64,000 nucleotides of DNA from Gemmatimonadota bacterium (GTDB lineage Bacteria > Gemmatimonadota > Gemmatimonadetes > Longimicrobiales > Gaopeijiaceae). Within the stretch, counting starts at the first letter, position 1, and each line of letters begins with the position of its first letter. Of this stretch, positions 17,362-26,369 are shown piece by piece. The notes below the pieces were generated by a model. It had not been told where the DNA came from and did no database searches. It worked only from the letters and a program-made list of their open reading frames with translations. A program made the position numbers and the translations under genes. The DNA is taken from the NCBI GenBank assembly GCA_022827345.1, contig JAJDTB010000007.1, positions 62,001 to 126,000 on the forward strand, read 5' to 3'.

Positions 17362-19020
17362 CTAGAAGGGCCGGAACCGGCCGCGCATCTGGTTGATTCG
17401 ATCCTGCTGCCTCGCCTGGAGCTGGGCAGCGCCGATGAGCGCAAGCTGTTCACCCTCCTCCAATCCGGCGAGGATCTCGGCGTAGTCCCAATCGCTGACC
17501 CCTATCACGACGGGACGAGGTTCGACGTTGCCCGCCGCGTCCACGACGAAAGCCACCGCCGGCCGGAAGGCCGGGTCCCCGCTGGCACCGCCCATCGCCG
17601 CCATGAGACCGCCGAAGCCGCGGCCGCCGCCCGCGCGACCACCGCCCTGGCCACCCGGAAGGGCGCGCCCGCCACCGGGCCTCCCTCCAGCGGCGGCGTC
17701 CTCGCCGTTGGGCGCTTGTTGCCCGTCCGCCGACTCGGAGGCCCCCGGGCCCGCACCGGCACTGCGCTGCCCCTCGGTGCGCGCACCGCCCTCCGGGCCC
17801 GCGTCGCCGCCCTGCTCCTGTCCGCCGGCACGCCGCTCGCGCATGGCGGCAAAGAGCGCCCTCGCGGAGTCGGCGCTGATCTCACCCGACTCCATCCCGG
17901 CCCGGATTCTGGCCATGTCGGAACCCGGCATTCCGGTGCCGCCCCGTGCCCCACCACCCGGTCCGGCCGCCATGGTACCGCCCGAGGCAGCGCCGGACCG
18001 GGCCGCAGCCTGCGCCATCAGGTCTCCCCAGGCGCCGCGATCGATCGACGCCGTCTGCGGATCGAGGCCGAGCACCTCGGCCGCCGGCGCCAGCTCCTGA
18101 GGCTGCACGACCGCGTTGTTCGGCACCGTCAGAGCACCGCGCCGCTCATTCACCAGAACTTCGACCTCGGCGTTCATGCCCGGCTTCAGCAGGCCGGCCT
18201 CGTTGTTGAGGAGCACGATCACGGGAAACATGGTGACGTTCTGCTCCACCACGGCCTGCGGTTCGATCTTCTCGATCTCTCCCTGGAAGGTCCTGTCCGG
18301 AAAGGCCTCGACCTGCACGGTCGCGACCATGCCGGCCATCAACTGACCCACATCCGTCTCGTCCACAAGGGTGCGGACGCGCATGTTGTCGAGGTTGGCC
18401 ATCGTGAACAGCGCGTTGCCGCCCGACACGTTCTGGGTGGCCGACTGAATCACCTGCCCGTACTCGACCAGTTTCTCCAGGATGACCCCGGCCATCGGCG
18501 CCCGAATCGTGACGTCGTTCAGCCGCAGCGTGGCGAGCTCCAGGTTCGTCTTGGCACGCACGAGCGCGGCCTGCGCGTTCGCGAATTCGAGCTGGGTCTG
18601 CTCGTACTCCTGCGCCGTGATCACCTCGGATTCGAGCAGCTCTTCCGAGCGCGTCAGCTGGGCCCGCGCGATTCCGATCCTGGCCTCCGCCACGTCCAGG
18701 TCGGCGACCGCCTGGTCGTGCGAGTTCTGGACGTCCCTGGGATCGACCCGGGCCAGAACCGTGCCCGGCTCGACCTCGTCTCCGGAATCGACGAACAGGT
18801 CGAGGATCTCGCCCGAAGCCTTCGACTTCACTTCCACCCTGAGTACCGGCTCCAACTCACCCGTAGCCTCCGCCGTCACCCGCAGATCGCGGTACTCGGC
18901 CGGCGCGACCTGAATGCCGATCTCCGGCTCTTCCTCCACGGTTTCGCAGGCCGTGAGCACCAGTGCCGCGACGACCGGAATGGCCAGGGCGGGCGCTCGA
19001 CCATAGTCAAGACGTAACAT
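17362..19020 (-). CDS. HlyD/MacA-type efflux adaptor lipoprotein with a large Gly-rich insertion
   Basis: 552 residues; LVLTAC gives a lipobox at Cys25. The order is barrel/lipoyl half (VEVKSKASGEILDLFVDSGD), an alpha-hairpin (about 95-165), the second lipoyl half (VTIRAPMAGVILEKLVEYGQ) and a beta-barrel (MRVRTLVDETDVGQLMAGM). The final membrane-proximal domain is split: strand RGALTVPNNAVV is followed by about 175 residues of Gly/Ala/Arg/Gln-rich sequence (305-482, e.g. PGGGARGGTGMPGSD) before FVVDAAGNVEPRPVVIG. Adaptors of this family normally have only a short loop there. The ATG overlaps the ATPase stop (TGATG). The track's 730-residue version includes an antisense shadow of the ATPase gene. 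Confidence 0.9.
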   Translation of the reverse strand: MLRLDYGRAPALAIPVVAALVLTACETVEEEPEIGIQVAPAEYRDLRVTAEATGELEPVLRVEVKSKASGEILDLFVDSGDEVEPGTVLARVDPRDVQNSHDQAVADLDVAEARIGIARAQLTRSEELLESEVITAQEYEQTQLEFANAQAALVRAKTNLELATLRLNDVTIRAPMAGVILEKLVEYGQVIQSATQNVSGGNALFTMANLDNMRVRTLVDETDVGQLMAGMVATVQVEAFPDRTFQGEIEKIEPQAVVEQNVTMFPVIVLLNNEAGLLKPGMNAEVEVLVNERRGALTVPNNAVVQPQELAPAAEVLGLDPQTASIDRGAWGDLMAQAAARSGAASGGTMAAGPGGGARGGTGMPGSDMARIRAGMESGEISADSARALFAAMRERRAGGQEQGGDAGPEGGARTEGQRSAGAGPGASESADGQQAPNGEDAAAGGRPGGGRALPGGQGGGRAGGGRGFGGLMAAMGGASGDPAFRPAVAFVVDAAGNVEPRPVVIGVSDWDYAEILAGLEEGEQLALIGAAQLQARQQDRINQMRGRFRPF

Positions 19021-19769
19021 CAGTTCTTCATCCCTTCGTTCATGAAGTCGCGCTCGACCAGCCCGTCGCTGAGATGGATCTGACGCGATGCAGCGGCCGC
19101 AATGTCCGCCTCGTGGGTCACCAGGATGATCGTCTGTCCTGCCCGGTTGAGCCGGGTCAGGATCTCCACGATCTCCCTCGAGGTGACCGAATCCAGGTTG
19201 CCGGTGGGCTCGTCGGCGAGAAGCAGCGCGGGGTCGTTCACCAGCGCCCGCGCAATCGCCACGCGCTGCCTCTGTCCGCCGGAGAGCTCGGGCGGCTTGT
19301 GATCCATCCGGTCTCCCAGTCCGACCAGCTCCAGCTTTTCCTCGGCCCGGCGGCGGCGCTCCTTCGAGGACACTCCCGCGTAGATCAGCGGCAGCTCGAC
19401 GTTGTGCAGGGAGCTGGCTCTCGGCAGCAGGTTGAAGGTCTGGAAGACGAACCCGATGTCGCGGTTGCGCACGCGCGCCAACTGGTCGTCCGACAATTCG
19501 GAAACCTTGCGTCCGTTGAGCCAGTAATCGCCCGCCGTTGGCGTATCCAGACATCCGATGAGGTTCATGAATGTGGACTTGCCGCTTCCGGAGGGACCCA
19601 TGATCGCGACGAACTCGCCGCGAGCCACCTCCATGTCGACCCCGCGCACGGCGCGCACCGTCTCGGCCCCCAGGATGTAGTACTTCCGGAGACCCTCGGT
19701 CTGAATGACGACGCCGTTGACGCCGGTCCCGCTTCCGTTCATTTCCCTGCCCGATCTGCCGTTTCTCAA
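19020..19769 (-). CDS. ABC transporter ATP-binding protein (MacB/LolD-like)
   Basis: A 249-residue ATPase with Walker [11 protein letters not shown]-loop FVFQTFNLL, signature [15 protein letters not shown], Walker [13 protein letters not shown] and H-loop VTHEADIA. It powers the FtsX-type permease at the end of the operon. The start is a TTG at 19769 that overlaps the TolC stop and has GGGAG six bases upstream; an ATG at 19742 is possible but has a poorly spaced site. Short intergenic overlaps on both sides mean the pump parts are made in fixed ratio. Confidence 0.93.
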   Translation of the reverse strand: MRNGRSGREMNGSGTGVNGVVIQTEGLRKYYILGAETVRAVRGVDMEVARGEFVAIMGPSGSGKSTFMNLIGCLDTPTAGDYWLNGRKVSELSDDQLARVRNRDIGFVFQTFNLLPRASSLHNVELPLIYAGVSSKERRRRAEEKLELVGLGDRMDHKPPELSGGQRQRVAIARALVNDPALLLADEPTGNLDSVTSREIVEILTRLNRAGQTIILVTHEADIAAAASRQIHLSDGLVERDFMNEGMKN

Positions 19770-21073
19770 AGCTCTCTCCCCACGATGGATTCCAGTTCCG
19801 CCTTCGCGACTACATAGTCGTACCGTGCGGAGACGAGGTTTGCTTCAGCCTCGTCCAGGGCGACCTGACTGGTGATCACGTCGAGGATATTGGCCATCTG
19901 GACATCGTAGCGCTCGCGGATGAGCCTCAGGTCCTCCTCGGCCACGAGCACGGCCTCCGCCGCGATGGAGATGGCCAGTTCCTGCGTCTCCAGCGTTCTG
20001 AGCGCCGCGTCCACGTCCTGGCGCACGCCCCTGCGAGCGTCCTCCTCGGTCAGACGCGCCACTCTCCGGCTTTCGCTCGCCTGACTCACGCTCTGTTCAC
20101 GCTGGAATCCGTCGAAGAGCTGGTAGCTCCCGGAAATCCGGAAGTTCCAACTGGTATTGCCCCCGTTGAAGGAGCGGTCCTGGTTGGCCCAGTTGTATCC
20201 CGACGAAACCGACAGGTTGGGGAGGTAGGAGCTCCGAGCGGTGCTGAGGCTCGCTCCCGCGATCGCCGCAGACGCTTCGGCAGCCCGTACGGCCGGGGAA
20301 ACCGATTCCGCCAGCGCCACGATCTCCGCCTCGCCGAGAGCGAGCGGCGCAGGCTCGAGATCGTCGGGAAGTGCGGGCACGACCGGGCCGTCGACGCCGA
20401 CCTGCCGCCCCAGGGCAAAGCGCGATGCGCGAAGCTGATTCTGTGCCTGAAGCAGACTCTGGCGCGCGTTCGCGAGCTCGAGACGGGTCCGCAGGCTGTC
20501 CGAGCGCGTTCCCGTTCCCACTACCACGCGCGCACGCGTGATCGCCAGACTCTCTTCCGCCCGGGTTACGCTCGCCTCGGCCACCTGGACCAGTTCGAAC
20601 TGCCTCAGGGCGTTGAGAAACAGTGTTCGCGTCTGCAGCTGCACCGAGAAGCGCTGCGACCGCATGAGCGCTTCGGCTTCGATCATTGCCGACTCGGTTC
20701 GGTCGAGCTCGTGGAACTTCCGGCCGCCCTGGAAGATCTGGTAGTTCGTGTTCAGGGAGGCGCTGTAGAAGTCGCTGCTGCCGGTGACGACGCGCTGGGT
20801 GTTGGGATCGAAGCGATCCTGACTCTGGATCGAAGCGCCAGAGCCCACGCTGACATTGGGCAGAAACGATCCCCAGGCCCGCATGCGCGTCCCGCCGGCG
20901 TTGTTCACGCTCGCCTGGCTCTGTGCGAACTGGGGGCTGAAGATCAGCGCGAGCTGGAGCGCCGTGTCCATGCTCAGCGTGTCGCCGGGTTGTTGGGCGG
21001 CCATTCCCGGAGCGGAGCCGATGAGTAGCAGCAGCCCGAATCCGGGCGCCCTGCGCAGTCGGTGGTGTTTCAC
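19766..21073 (-). CDS. TolC-family outer-membrane efflux protein
   Basis: A 435-residue outer-membrane channel with a signal peptide ([18 protein letters not shown]) and the duplicated TolC architecture: two long helical hairpins rich in Ala/Glu/Arg and two barrel segments ([24 protein letters not shown]). The block [20 protein letters not shown] is the typical end of the second repeat. It is the outer-membrane duct of the tripartite pump. The GTG at 21073 is preferred over the longer track start because GGGAGG lies nine bases ahead and the signal peptide follows; it sits one base after the upstream stop. Confidence 0.93.
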   Translation of the reverse strand: MKHHRLRRAPGFGLLLLIGSAPGMAAQQPGDTLSMDTALQLALIFSPQFAQSQASVNNAGGTRMRAWGSFLPNVSVGSGASIQSQDRFDPNTQRVVTGSSDFYSASLNTNYQIFQGGRKFHELDRTESAMIEAEALMRSQRFSVQLQTRTLFLNALRQFELVQVAEASVTRAEESLAITRARVVVGTGTRSDSLRTRLELANARQSLLQAQNQLRASRFALGRQVGVDGPVVPALPDDLEPAPLALGEAEIVALAESVSPAVRAAEASAAIAGASLSTARSSYLPNLSVSSGYNWANQDRSFNGGNTSWNFRISGSYQLFDGFQREQSVSQASESRRVARLTEEDARRGVRQDVDAALRTLETQELAISIAAEAVLVAEEDLRLIRERYDVQMANILDVITSQVALDEAEANLVSARYDYVVAKAELESIVGREL

Positions 21074-21074
21074 G

Positions 21075-21569
21075 CTACCGCGCCTCCCCTTCGCCCGGGC
21101 GTTCACCGTCCGGGCCGTCACGGCGGGAGTCGCCCCGTTCGCCGCGATCGGGGGAATAGCGCACCGCCAGCAGCGAATCGTATTCGGCAATCTGGTCGGC
21201 GTTCAGGACCGCCTTGATGGAATCCTGCGTGGCCATCAGCAGATCCATGCGCTCCCGGTCGTAGTCCTGGCGGGCTGTTTCGCGCAGGGCATCCATGCTG
21301 CTCCGGAAGTGCACGATGATCTCGTCGACCGCCGCGCGCTGCCCCGGCTGCATCACGACTTCATAGATGACGGGCCCGCGCTGACGCTCGGCGTCCCCCT
21401 GCTCCGCGTCCTCCTCCGTCTCTTCCGGATCCGGAGTCTGGATCGCCACCACCTCCGGAGTGCCGGTCTGCGCCGGGCGGCGGGCATCCCACGCCATCCC
21501 GAGCATGAAGCCGGCCGCCAGGGTCACGAAGAGAAGAACGACCGAAATGAATCGAGCTTGTTGCGCCAT
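21075..21569 (-). CDS. membrane-anchored Spy/CpxP-like periplasmic protein
   Basis: 164 residues. An N-terminal anchor (ISVVLLFVTLAAGFMLGMAW) precedes a Glu/Asp-rich linker, a helical domain (QRAAVDEIIVHFRSSMDAL and MDLLMATQDSIKAVLNADQI) and an Arg/Gly/Asp-rich tail. The paired helices with a LNADQIAEYD turn resemble Spy/CpxP/zinc-resistance proteins that buffer metals or misfolded proteins in the periplasm; this is a fold-level resemblance only. The start overlaps the putative anti-sigma stop (TGATG), so it may feed envelope status to that protein. Confidence 0.6.
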   Translation of the reverse strand: MAQQARFISVVLLFVTLAAGFMLGMAWDARRPAQTGTPEVVAIQTPDPEETEEDAEQGDAERQRGPVIYEVVMQPGQRAAVDEIIVHFRSSMDALRETARQDYDRERMDLLMATQDSIKAVLNADQIAEYDSLLAVRYSPDRGERGDSRRDGPDGERPGEGEAR

Positions 21570-21979
21570 CAGGGTCTGCTGCCCTCGACCAGTGCCATGA
21601 AGGCCCCGGCGCTGCCGGTCCGGTCGGCGCTGAGCAGGATCTCGAAGGCGCCGTCGTCCGCGCGCTCGCCCAGCATGTCCTGCATGACCAGCTGCGGCGG
21701 GGGTCCGCTGCTCCGCCGCGCCTCGGTCCCGACCAGCACGGCCGCGATCGCCGCCGCGGCCACGGCTGCCGGAATCAGGCTCCGGGACCAGCCGGAAAGC
21801 ACCGCCGCCACCGACTCGCGGGCGGCCGCGCGCCGCCGTGCCAGCTCGAAGGCGACCCGGTCCATGATCCGGGACCGGTACTCATCCCAGTACCCCGGCC
21901 GCTCATGGCCCGGGTCCAGGGCCTCCAGTGATGTCATCCGATCGTCTTCTCTCATGTTCGCCTCGGCAGCGTCACGCAT
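21569..21979 (-). CDS. putative anti-sigma factor, single-pass membrane protein
   Basis: 136 residues: a charged N-terminal half (WDEYRSRIMDRVAFELARRR) that would face the cytoplasm, one membrane segment (LIPAAVAAAAIAAVLVG) and a short periplasmic tail (LVMQDMLGERADDGAFEILL). No zinc-binding motif. The gene overlaps the end of the sigma gene by 8 bases and has a strong GGAGGGG site. Size, topology and position are those of an anti-sigma factor; sequence similarity alone does not prove it. Confidence 0.62.
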   Translation of the reverse strand: MRDAAEANMREDDRMTSLEALDPGHERPGYWDEYRSRIMDRVAFELARRRAAARESVAAVLSGWSRSLIPAAVAAAAIAAVLVGTEARRSSGPPPQLVMQDMLGERADDGAFEILLSADRTGSAGAFMALVEGSRP

Positions 21980-22520
21980 GTCCCCTCCATTCAGCCAGGT
22001 TCGCGCGAAGCGCCTTCCGCGCGAAGTGGAGGTGCGACCGGATCGTCCCCGAAGGGATTCCCAGCCGCTCCGAAATCTCGTCGTGCTTCCACCCCTCCAG
22101 GTCGTGGAGCAGGACGATTTCTCTCTGTAACTCCGTCAATTCACTCAATGCCTCTTTAAGCCGGCTTCGCAGAGCCGATATGTCCGCCATCCTCGCGGGA
22201 TCGGGGTCGGTCGTCCGCGCACTGATCGGAATCTGTTCCCCGCCGCGAAGGCTCTCGCGCCGGATCAGGTTGCGCGAACGGTTTCTGACGATCGCCAGGA
22301 GCCATCCCGCGAACTTCGCGGGGTTCCGGCAATCGTCGAGCCGCTGCAACGCAACCAGGAACGACTCCTGCGACGCGTCCTCGGCATCCGCGTGCTTTCC
22401 GGTGACCGACAGGGCCACGGCGTAGGCCGCACGCTGATAGCGGCGAACCAGCTCACCGAATGCCTCCCCGTCTCCGGAACGCGCCTGGATCACGAGATCC
22501 GCGTCTGACCGACCCTTCAT
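21972..22520 (-). CDS. RNA polymerase ECF-family sigma factor
   Basis: 182 residues. Region 2 includes FGELVRRYQRAAYAVALSVT, ADAEDASQESFLVALQRLDD and FAGWLLAIVRNRSRNLIRRE. Region 4 is LSELTELQREIVLLHDLEGW followed by KHDEISERLGIPSGTIRSHL. It is the first gene of a seven-gene run that continues with a putative anti-sigma, a Spy-like protein and a complete tripartite pump, so it probably controls its own efflux operon in response to envelope damage. The 166 bp upstream should carry its autoregulated promoter; no consensus is assigned here. Confidence 0.94.
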   Translation of the reverse strand: MKGRSDADLVIQARSGDGEAFGELVRRYQRAAYAVALSVTGKHADAEDASQESFLVALQRLDDCRNPAKFAGWLLAIVRNRSRNLIRRESLRGGEQIPISARTTDPDPARMADISALRSRLKEALSELTELQREIVLLHDLEGWKHDEISERLGIPSGTIRSHLHFARKALRANLAEWRGHA

Positions 22521-22686
22521 TCCCTGTGACTAGACACCTTGTGCGGCTTCCCTGTTGAGGCCGAACGTTGGTCGTTGCTGGTTGACAGCCTGACGCCGGG
22601 TTCCGTTAGCAGTCGACCCTGGAAGAGCTCGGGGGTCCGTCCACGGGTTGTCAGGACGCGTACGCCGTTTTCGGCACCGCCGGCCG

Positions 22687-23325
22687 TCACCGCCTGGGAC
22701 CGCGGCGTGGAGAGGCACGGCGCCGGGCGCCGGCGCCTTGTGGTCGTTCCCGCCGCGCCCCGCGAGACGCCTTCCTGCCCGGGTCGGGTGCCGGCGCGAC
22801 CTCCCTGACGAGGGACACGAGTTCCTCCTCGGCGACATCGTCGAGGGAGCGGGCCATCACATAGCGCGTGGCGAGGACATCATCGGCGCCGCGCCGCGGC
22901 TCGAGGCCGATGCTCAGGATCGTGGCCCCGGCATCGCGGTCGTAGCCGACGCAGCCCGCTCCCTCCTGGCGCAGCACCCACACCTCATCGTCCACCGTGA
23001 CCTCGCGTTCAGGCGTCGAGACCCCGGCGGCCGGTGCGATGTCCCGCACGGGCTGCGGCGGGGTGCGCCGGCGGGGGGACGCTGGTGGCGCCGCGGGCAC
23101 CGGCCGTGCCGCCTTCAGGGAATCCCGGACCGGGGCGGGGGCCGGGGGGGCGGCTGGCGCCGGTGCGTTCGGGGGGGCGGCTGGCGCCGGCGCGTTCGGA
23201 GGGGCGGCTGGCGCGGGTGCGTTCGGAGGGGCGGGCGATGCGGGTCTGTCCGCCGGGTTCGGCAGCGCGACCGACCTGGCCGGCAAGGGAGGTGGTGCTG
23301 GCTTTCTGGTGGGCTTGTCGGCCAT
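22687..23325 (-). CDS. proline/alanine-rich protein of unknown function
   Basis: 212 residues. The first ~65 are Pro/Ala-rich with a repeated NAPAPAAPP unit encoded by 27-bp tandem repeats. A folded-looking core follows (EVTVDDEVWVLRQEGAGCVG, LATRYVMARSLDDVAEEELV), then a basic Arg/Pro tail. No family is recognised and no signal peptide is seen. The ATG at 23325 has a G-rich ribosome site and lies 30 bp after the HNH nuclease gene on the same strand, so the two are probably cotranscribed. The core's normal codon pattern supports a real gene, but the low-complexity ends lower confidence. Confidence 0.6.
   Translation of the reverse strand: MADKPTRKPAPPPLPARSVALPNPADRPASPAPPNAPAPAAPPNAPAPAAPPNAPAPAAPPAPAPVRDSLKAARPVPAAPPASPRRRTPPQPVRDIAPAAGVSTPEREVTVDDEVWVLRQEGAGCVGYDRDAGATILSIGLEPRRGADDVLATRYVMARSLDDVAEEELVSLVREVAPAPDPGRKASRGARRERPQGAGARRRASPRRGPRR
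23144..23235 (-). repeat. 27-bp tandem repeats inside the proline-rich gene
   Basis: Three near-perfect 27-bp units begin at 23144, 23171 and 23198 (plus-strand GGGGGGGCGGCTGGCGCCGG...), then a partial copy. Each encodes nine residues, so copy-number change keeps the frame and varies the length of the proline-rich arm. Confidence 0.85.
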
Positions 23326-23355
23326 GGTGATACCCCCCGCGACGGCGGCGCCGCG

Positions 23356-23904
23356 TCAGTGTCGCATGACGGGAACGGCGTCGTCGCCGAAGAACATCCG
23401 GATGTACTTCGCCTGGATCGGGGTGACCTTCCTGACCGCCCACACGAGCTCCACGTGGTTCGGCTCGATGGGACGCGTGGCCAGCCGCAGCCCCGCCTCG
23501 CGCGGAAGGCGGTTCCCCTTCCGGTGATTGCAGCTCGAGCAGGCCGTGACCACGTTCTCCCACGAGTTGCCGCCGCCCCGCGAGATGGGCAGCACGTGAT
23601 CGCGGGTCAGGAACTCGCGGCTCTGCAGCTCCCGCTTGTGACGGCCGCAGTACTGGCAGGCGTACCCGTCCCGCGCAAAGAGGAAGGTGTTGGTCACCTG
23701 CCGGCGAAAGCGCCTCGGGACCTGGACGTACCTGACAAGCCGGATGACAAGCGGGCAGGGGTGCTCGGTCCGCACCGTCCGAAACGCGCGCCGGGCGTCC
23801 TGCTCGAGGATCTCGGCCTTTTCGTCCAGCACGAGACGGATCGCCCTCCGGGCGGGGACGATCATCAACGGCTCGTACGATGCATTGAGGGCTAAGCAGC
23901 TCAC
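23356..23904 (-). CDS. HNH endonuclease family protein
   Basis: 182 residues. The HNH core is CQYCGRHKRELQSREFLTRD followed by HVLPISRGGGNSWENVV and CSSCNHRKGNRLP: two zinc-binding CxxC pairs, the catalytic histidine in RDH and the asparagine. The N-terminal ALNASYEPLMIVPARRAIRL is typical of the small chromosomal HNH proteins found widely in bacteria, which are not restriction enzymes; their DNA role is unknown. The start at 23904 gives the conserved N-terminus. The proline-rich gene follows at 30 bp. Confidence 0.9.
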   Translation of the reverse strand: MSCLALNASYEPLMIVPARRAIRLVLDEKAEILEQDARRAFRTVRTEHPCPLVIRLVRYVQVPRRFRRQVTNTFLFARDGYACQYCGRHKRELQSREFLTRDHVLPISRGGGNSWENVVTACSSCNHRKGNRLPREAGLRLATRPIEPNHVELVWAVRKVTPIQAKYIRMFFGDDAVPVMRH

Positions 23905-24076
23905 GGCGCCGACTCCAGGTGATCTGTCCGAAGGCTCCCGCGGGGTTGTGCAGGTCGCAGGCGCTCCGGTTGACGATAACGAATCGGACCCTTCGGGTGA
24001 AACTGCCAGCGAGGGATTCGCGACGTTCCGGCCCGGCCGCCGGGGTCTCCGCCGCGCGGCGCTCGGGGGCGAGGGC

Positions 24077-26338
24077 CTACATGAGGTGCAGCGGATCCCG
24101 GTCGATCGAGACGCGCATGTCGGCGCCGGACGGGTGGAAGCCGTCGGCCACCGCGATGAGCAGGCGGCCGATGTCGGCGACGCCGCCGCGCAGGAGGATG
24201 TGCCACCGGAAGCGTCCGTGCAGCTTCTCGATCGGCGCCGGTGCGGGCCCCAGTACTTCGGGTCCGGCAGCGGTGCGCCCGGCCAGCCACGCCTCCAGCG
24301 ATTGCGCGGCGGAGAGGGCGTCCGCCTGCACGGGACTGCTCAGCACGATCCGGGCCATGCGCACGCCGGGCGGATAGGCGGGCTCGGTCCTCGCGGCCAG
24401 TTCGCGCTCCACGAAGCCGTGATAGTCGTGGGCCACGGCGGCGCGGACGACGTAGTGGTCCGGCACATAGGTCTGGATGACGACTTCGCCGGCAAGGCGC
24501 CCCCGCCCCGCCCGCCCCGCCACCTGCGAGAGGAGCTGGAAGGTGCGCTCGCAGCTGCGGAAGTCGGGCAGGTGAAGGCCGATGTCCGCGTTGATGACGC
24601 CGACCAGGGTGACCCGGGGAAAGTCCAGCCCCTTGGCGATCATCTGGGTGCCCAGCAGGATGTCCACTTCGCCTGAGCGGACGCGCTCGAGGATGTCCCG
24701 GTGCGACCACTTCCCGCCGGTGGTGTCCACATCCATGCGCGCGACTCGGCACCCGGGAAGGCTCTCGAGGAGGATACGCTCGACCTGTTCGGTGCCGAGG
24801 CCGCGGTAGGACAGCGCGGGCGAGCCGCATTGGGCGCAGCGCGACGGCGGCGGCTCGGTGTGGCCGCAGTGGTGGCAGATCATCCGCTGGCGGGCACGGT
24901 GAAGCGTCATGGACACCGAGCAGTGGGCGCATTCGAGCACGTCGCCGCAGCTCTGACAGAGGGCGAAGCTGGCATACCCGCGCCGGTTGAGCAGAAGGAT
25001 GGTCTGCTCGTTTCGCCTCAGCCGCTGCCGCAGGGCCCGCAGGAGCCGCGGCGAGATCACCTGTTCGGGGGGCGCGGGAGGACCGGACGGTTCGGCCGCG
25101 CCGTTGCCGGCGGCCGATCGCCGGGGTCGTGAGCCGTCCAGTTCCCCCCTGGGGCGCAGATCCACCACGTGGACGTCGGGAAGCACCCCGCCGCCAACCC
25201 GATCGGGAAGATTGAGTGAGGTGTATTTTCCCGATCGGGAATTCTCCCAACTCTCGAGGGAAGGCGTGGCCGATCCGAGCACACAGACTGCACCCGCCCT
25301 GGCGGCCCGTACGACGGCCACATCGCGGCCGTTGTACCGGGGCGTCTCCGACTGCTTGTAGCTGCCGTCGTGCTCTTCGTCCACGACGATCGCACCCAGG
25401 CGGGCCAACGGCGCGAACACCGCCGAGCGGGCGCCGATCGCGATGCGCTTGCGGCCCGACTTCAGTTCCGTCCAGGCGTCGAAGCGTTCGCCGTCGGAAA
25501 GGCCCGAGTGGAGGACCGCGACGAGGTCGCCGAAGGCGGCCCTGAAGCGGGATACGGTTTGAGGAGTCAGCGCGATCTCGGGCACCAGCATCACGGCCCC
25601 CTCGCCGCGCTCCAGCACCCGCCGGATCAGTTCGATGTAGACCAGCGTCTTGCCCGAACTCGTCACGCCGTGCAGCAGGAACGTCCCCCCTCCCTGTCCC
25701 AGCGCGCTCGTCAGGTCCTCCAGGACCCCTCGCTGTGCGGGCGTCGGCGTCAGGGCGGGCCCTCCCTCCCCTGCCTCTCCGCTGAAGGGATCCCTCAGGA
25801 CCACCTCCTCGCGGATTTCGACCAGCCCCTTGCTCTCCAGCCCCCGCATTACCGCTCGGCTGAAGCCGTTTTCCTGCATTGCGGTGAGGGTCTGCGTTCC
25901 GCCGGCTTCCAGCAGGCGCTCGAAGGCCTCGCGCTGGCGGGCGGCACGGCCGAAGATCTCGTCGAGTTGCTCCAGCGTGCCGACCTCGCGAACGACCCTG
26001 GCCACCAGGCGTTTGCGCGGTGCGGTCCTCCGCGGAGTCGGCAGCATCGTGCGCAGGACGATCCCCGGCGGCGCCACGTAGTACCGGGCGATCCAGCGGG
26101 CCAGATCGAGCAGCTCCTCGTCCACCGCGTGCTCGGGCCCCAGCACGGCTGCCACATCGCGAACGCGCGGCACCTCGGTCCCGGGGCCCATCACCCATCC
26201 GGTCAGGGTGCGGTTGCGAAACGGGACGCGGACCCGGGTGCCCGGCGGCGGTGGGGCGCCCTCGCTCCGGTAGGTGAACAGACGGCGCAGCGGCACGGGC
26301 AGCGCCACCTCCACGAACGAACTGCCGCGGACCGACAT
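24077..26338 (-). CDS. priA: primosomal protein N' (replication restart helicase PriA)
   Basis: 753 residues. N-terminal 3'-DNA-binding domain (VALPVPLRRLFTYRSEG), winged helix, then a superfamily 2 helicase core with Walker A GVTSSGKTLVYIELI, DEEH box (IVVDEEHDGSYKQSETPRYN) and motifs V-VI (LLGTQMIAKGLDFPRVTLVG, SQVAGRAGRGRLAGEVVIQT). Zinc fingers are CQSCGDVLECAHC and CHHCGHTEPPPSRCAQC. It reloads the replisome at stalled forks. The gene follows an M24 peptidase gene by 31 bp on the same strand. The start at 26338 fits the family, though the ribosome site is weak. Confidence 0.96.
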   Translation of the reverse strand: MSVRGSSFVEVALPVPLRRLFTYRSEGAPPPPGTRVRVPFRNRTLTGWVMGPGTEVPRVRDVAAVLGPEHAVDEELLDLARWIARYYVAPPGIVLRTMLPTPRRTAPRKRLVARVVREVGTLEQLDEIFGRAARQREAFERLLEAGGTQTLTAMQENGFSRAVMRGLESKGLVEIREEVVLRDPFSGEAGEGGPALTPTPAQRGVLEDLTSALGQGGGTFLLHGVTSSGKTLVYIELIRRVLERGEGAVMLVPEIALTPQTVSRFRAAFGDLVAVLHSGLSDGERFDAWTELKSGRKRIAIGARSAVFAPLARLGAIVVDEEHDGSYKQSETPRYNGRDVAVVRAARAGAVCVLGSATPSLESWENSRSGKYTSLNLPDRVGGGVLPDVHVVDLRPRGELDGSRPRRSAAGNGAAEPSGPPAPPEQVISPRLLRALRQRLRRNEQTILLLNRRGYASFALCQSCGDVLECAHCSVSMTLHRARQRMICHHCGHTEPPPSRCAQCGSPALSYRGLGTEQVERILLESLPGCRVARMDVDTTGGKWSHRDILERVRSGEVDILLGTQMIAKGLDFPRVTLVGVINADIGLHLPDFRSCERTFQLLSQVAGRAGRGRLAGEVVIQTYVPDHYVVRAAVAHDYHGFVERELAARTEPAYPPGVRMARIVLSSPVQADALSAAQSLEAWLAGRTAAGPEVLGPAPAPIEKLHGRFRWHILLRGGVADIGRLLIAVADGFHPSGADMRVSIDRDPLHLM

Positions 26339-26369
26339 CGCGCGAGAGCCGCCGGGGCGCGGCCCGGGG

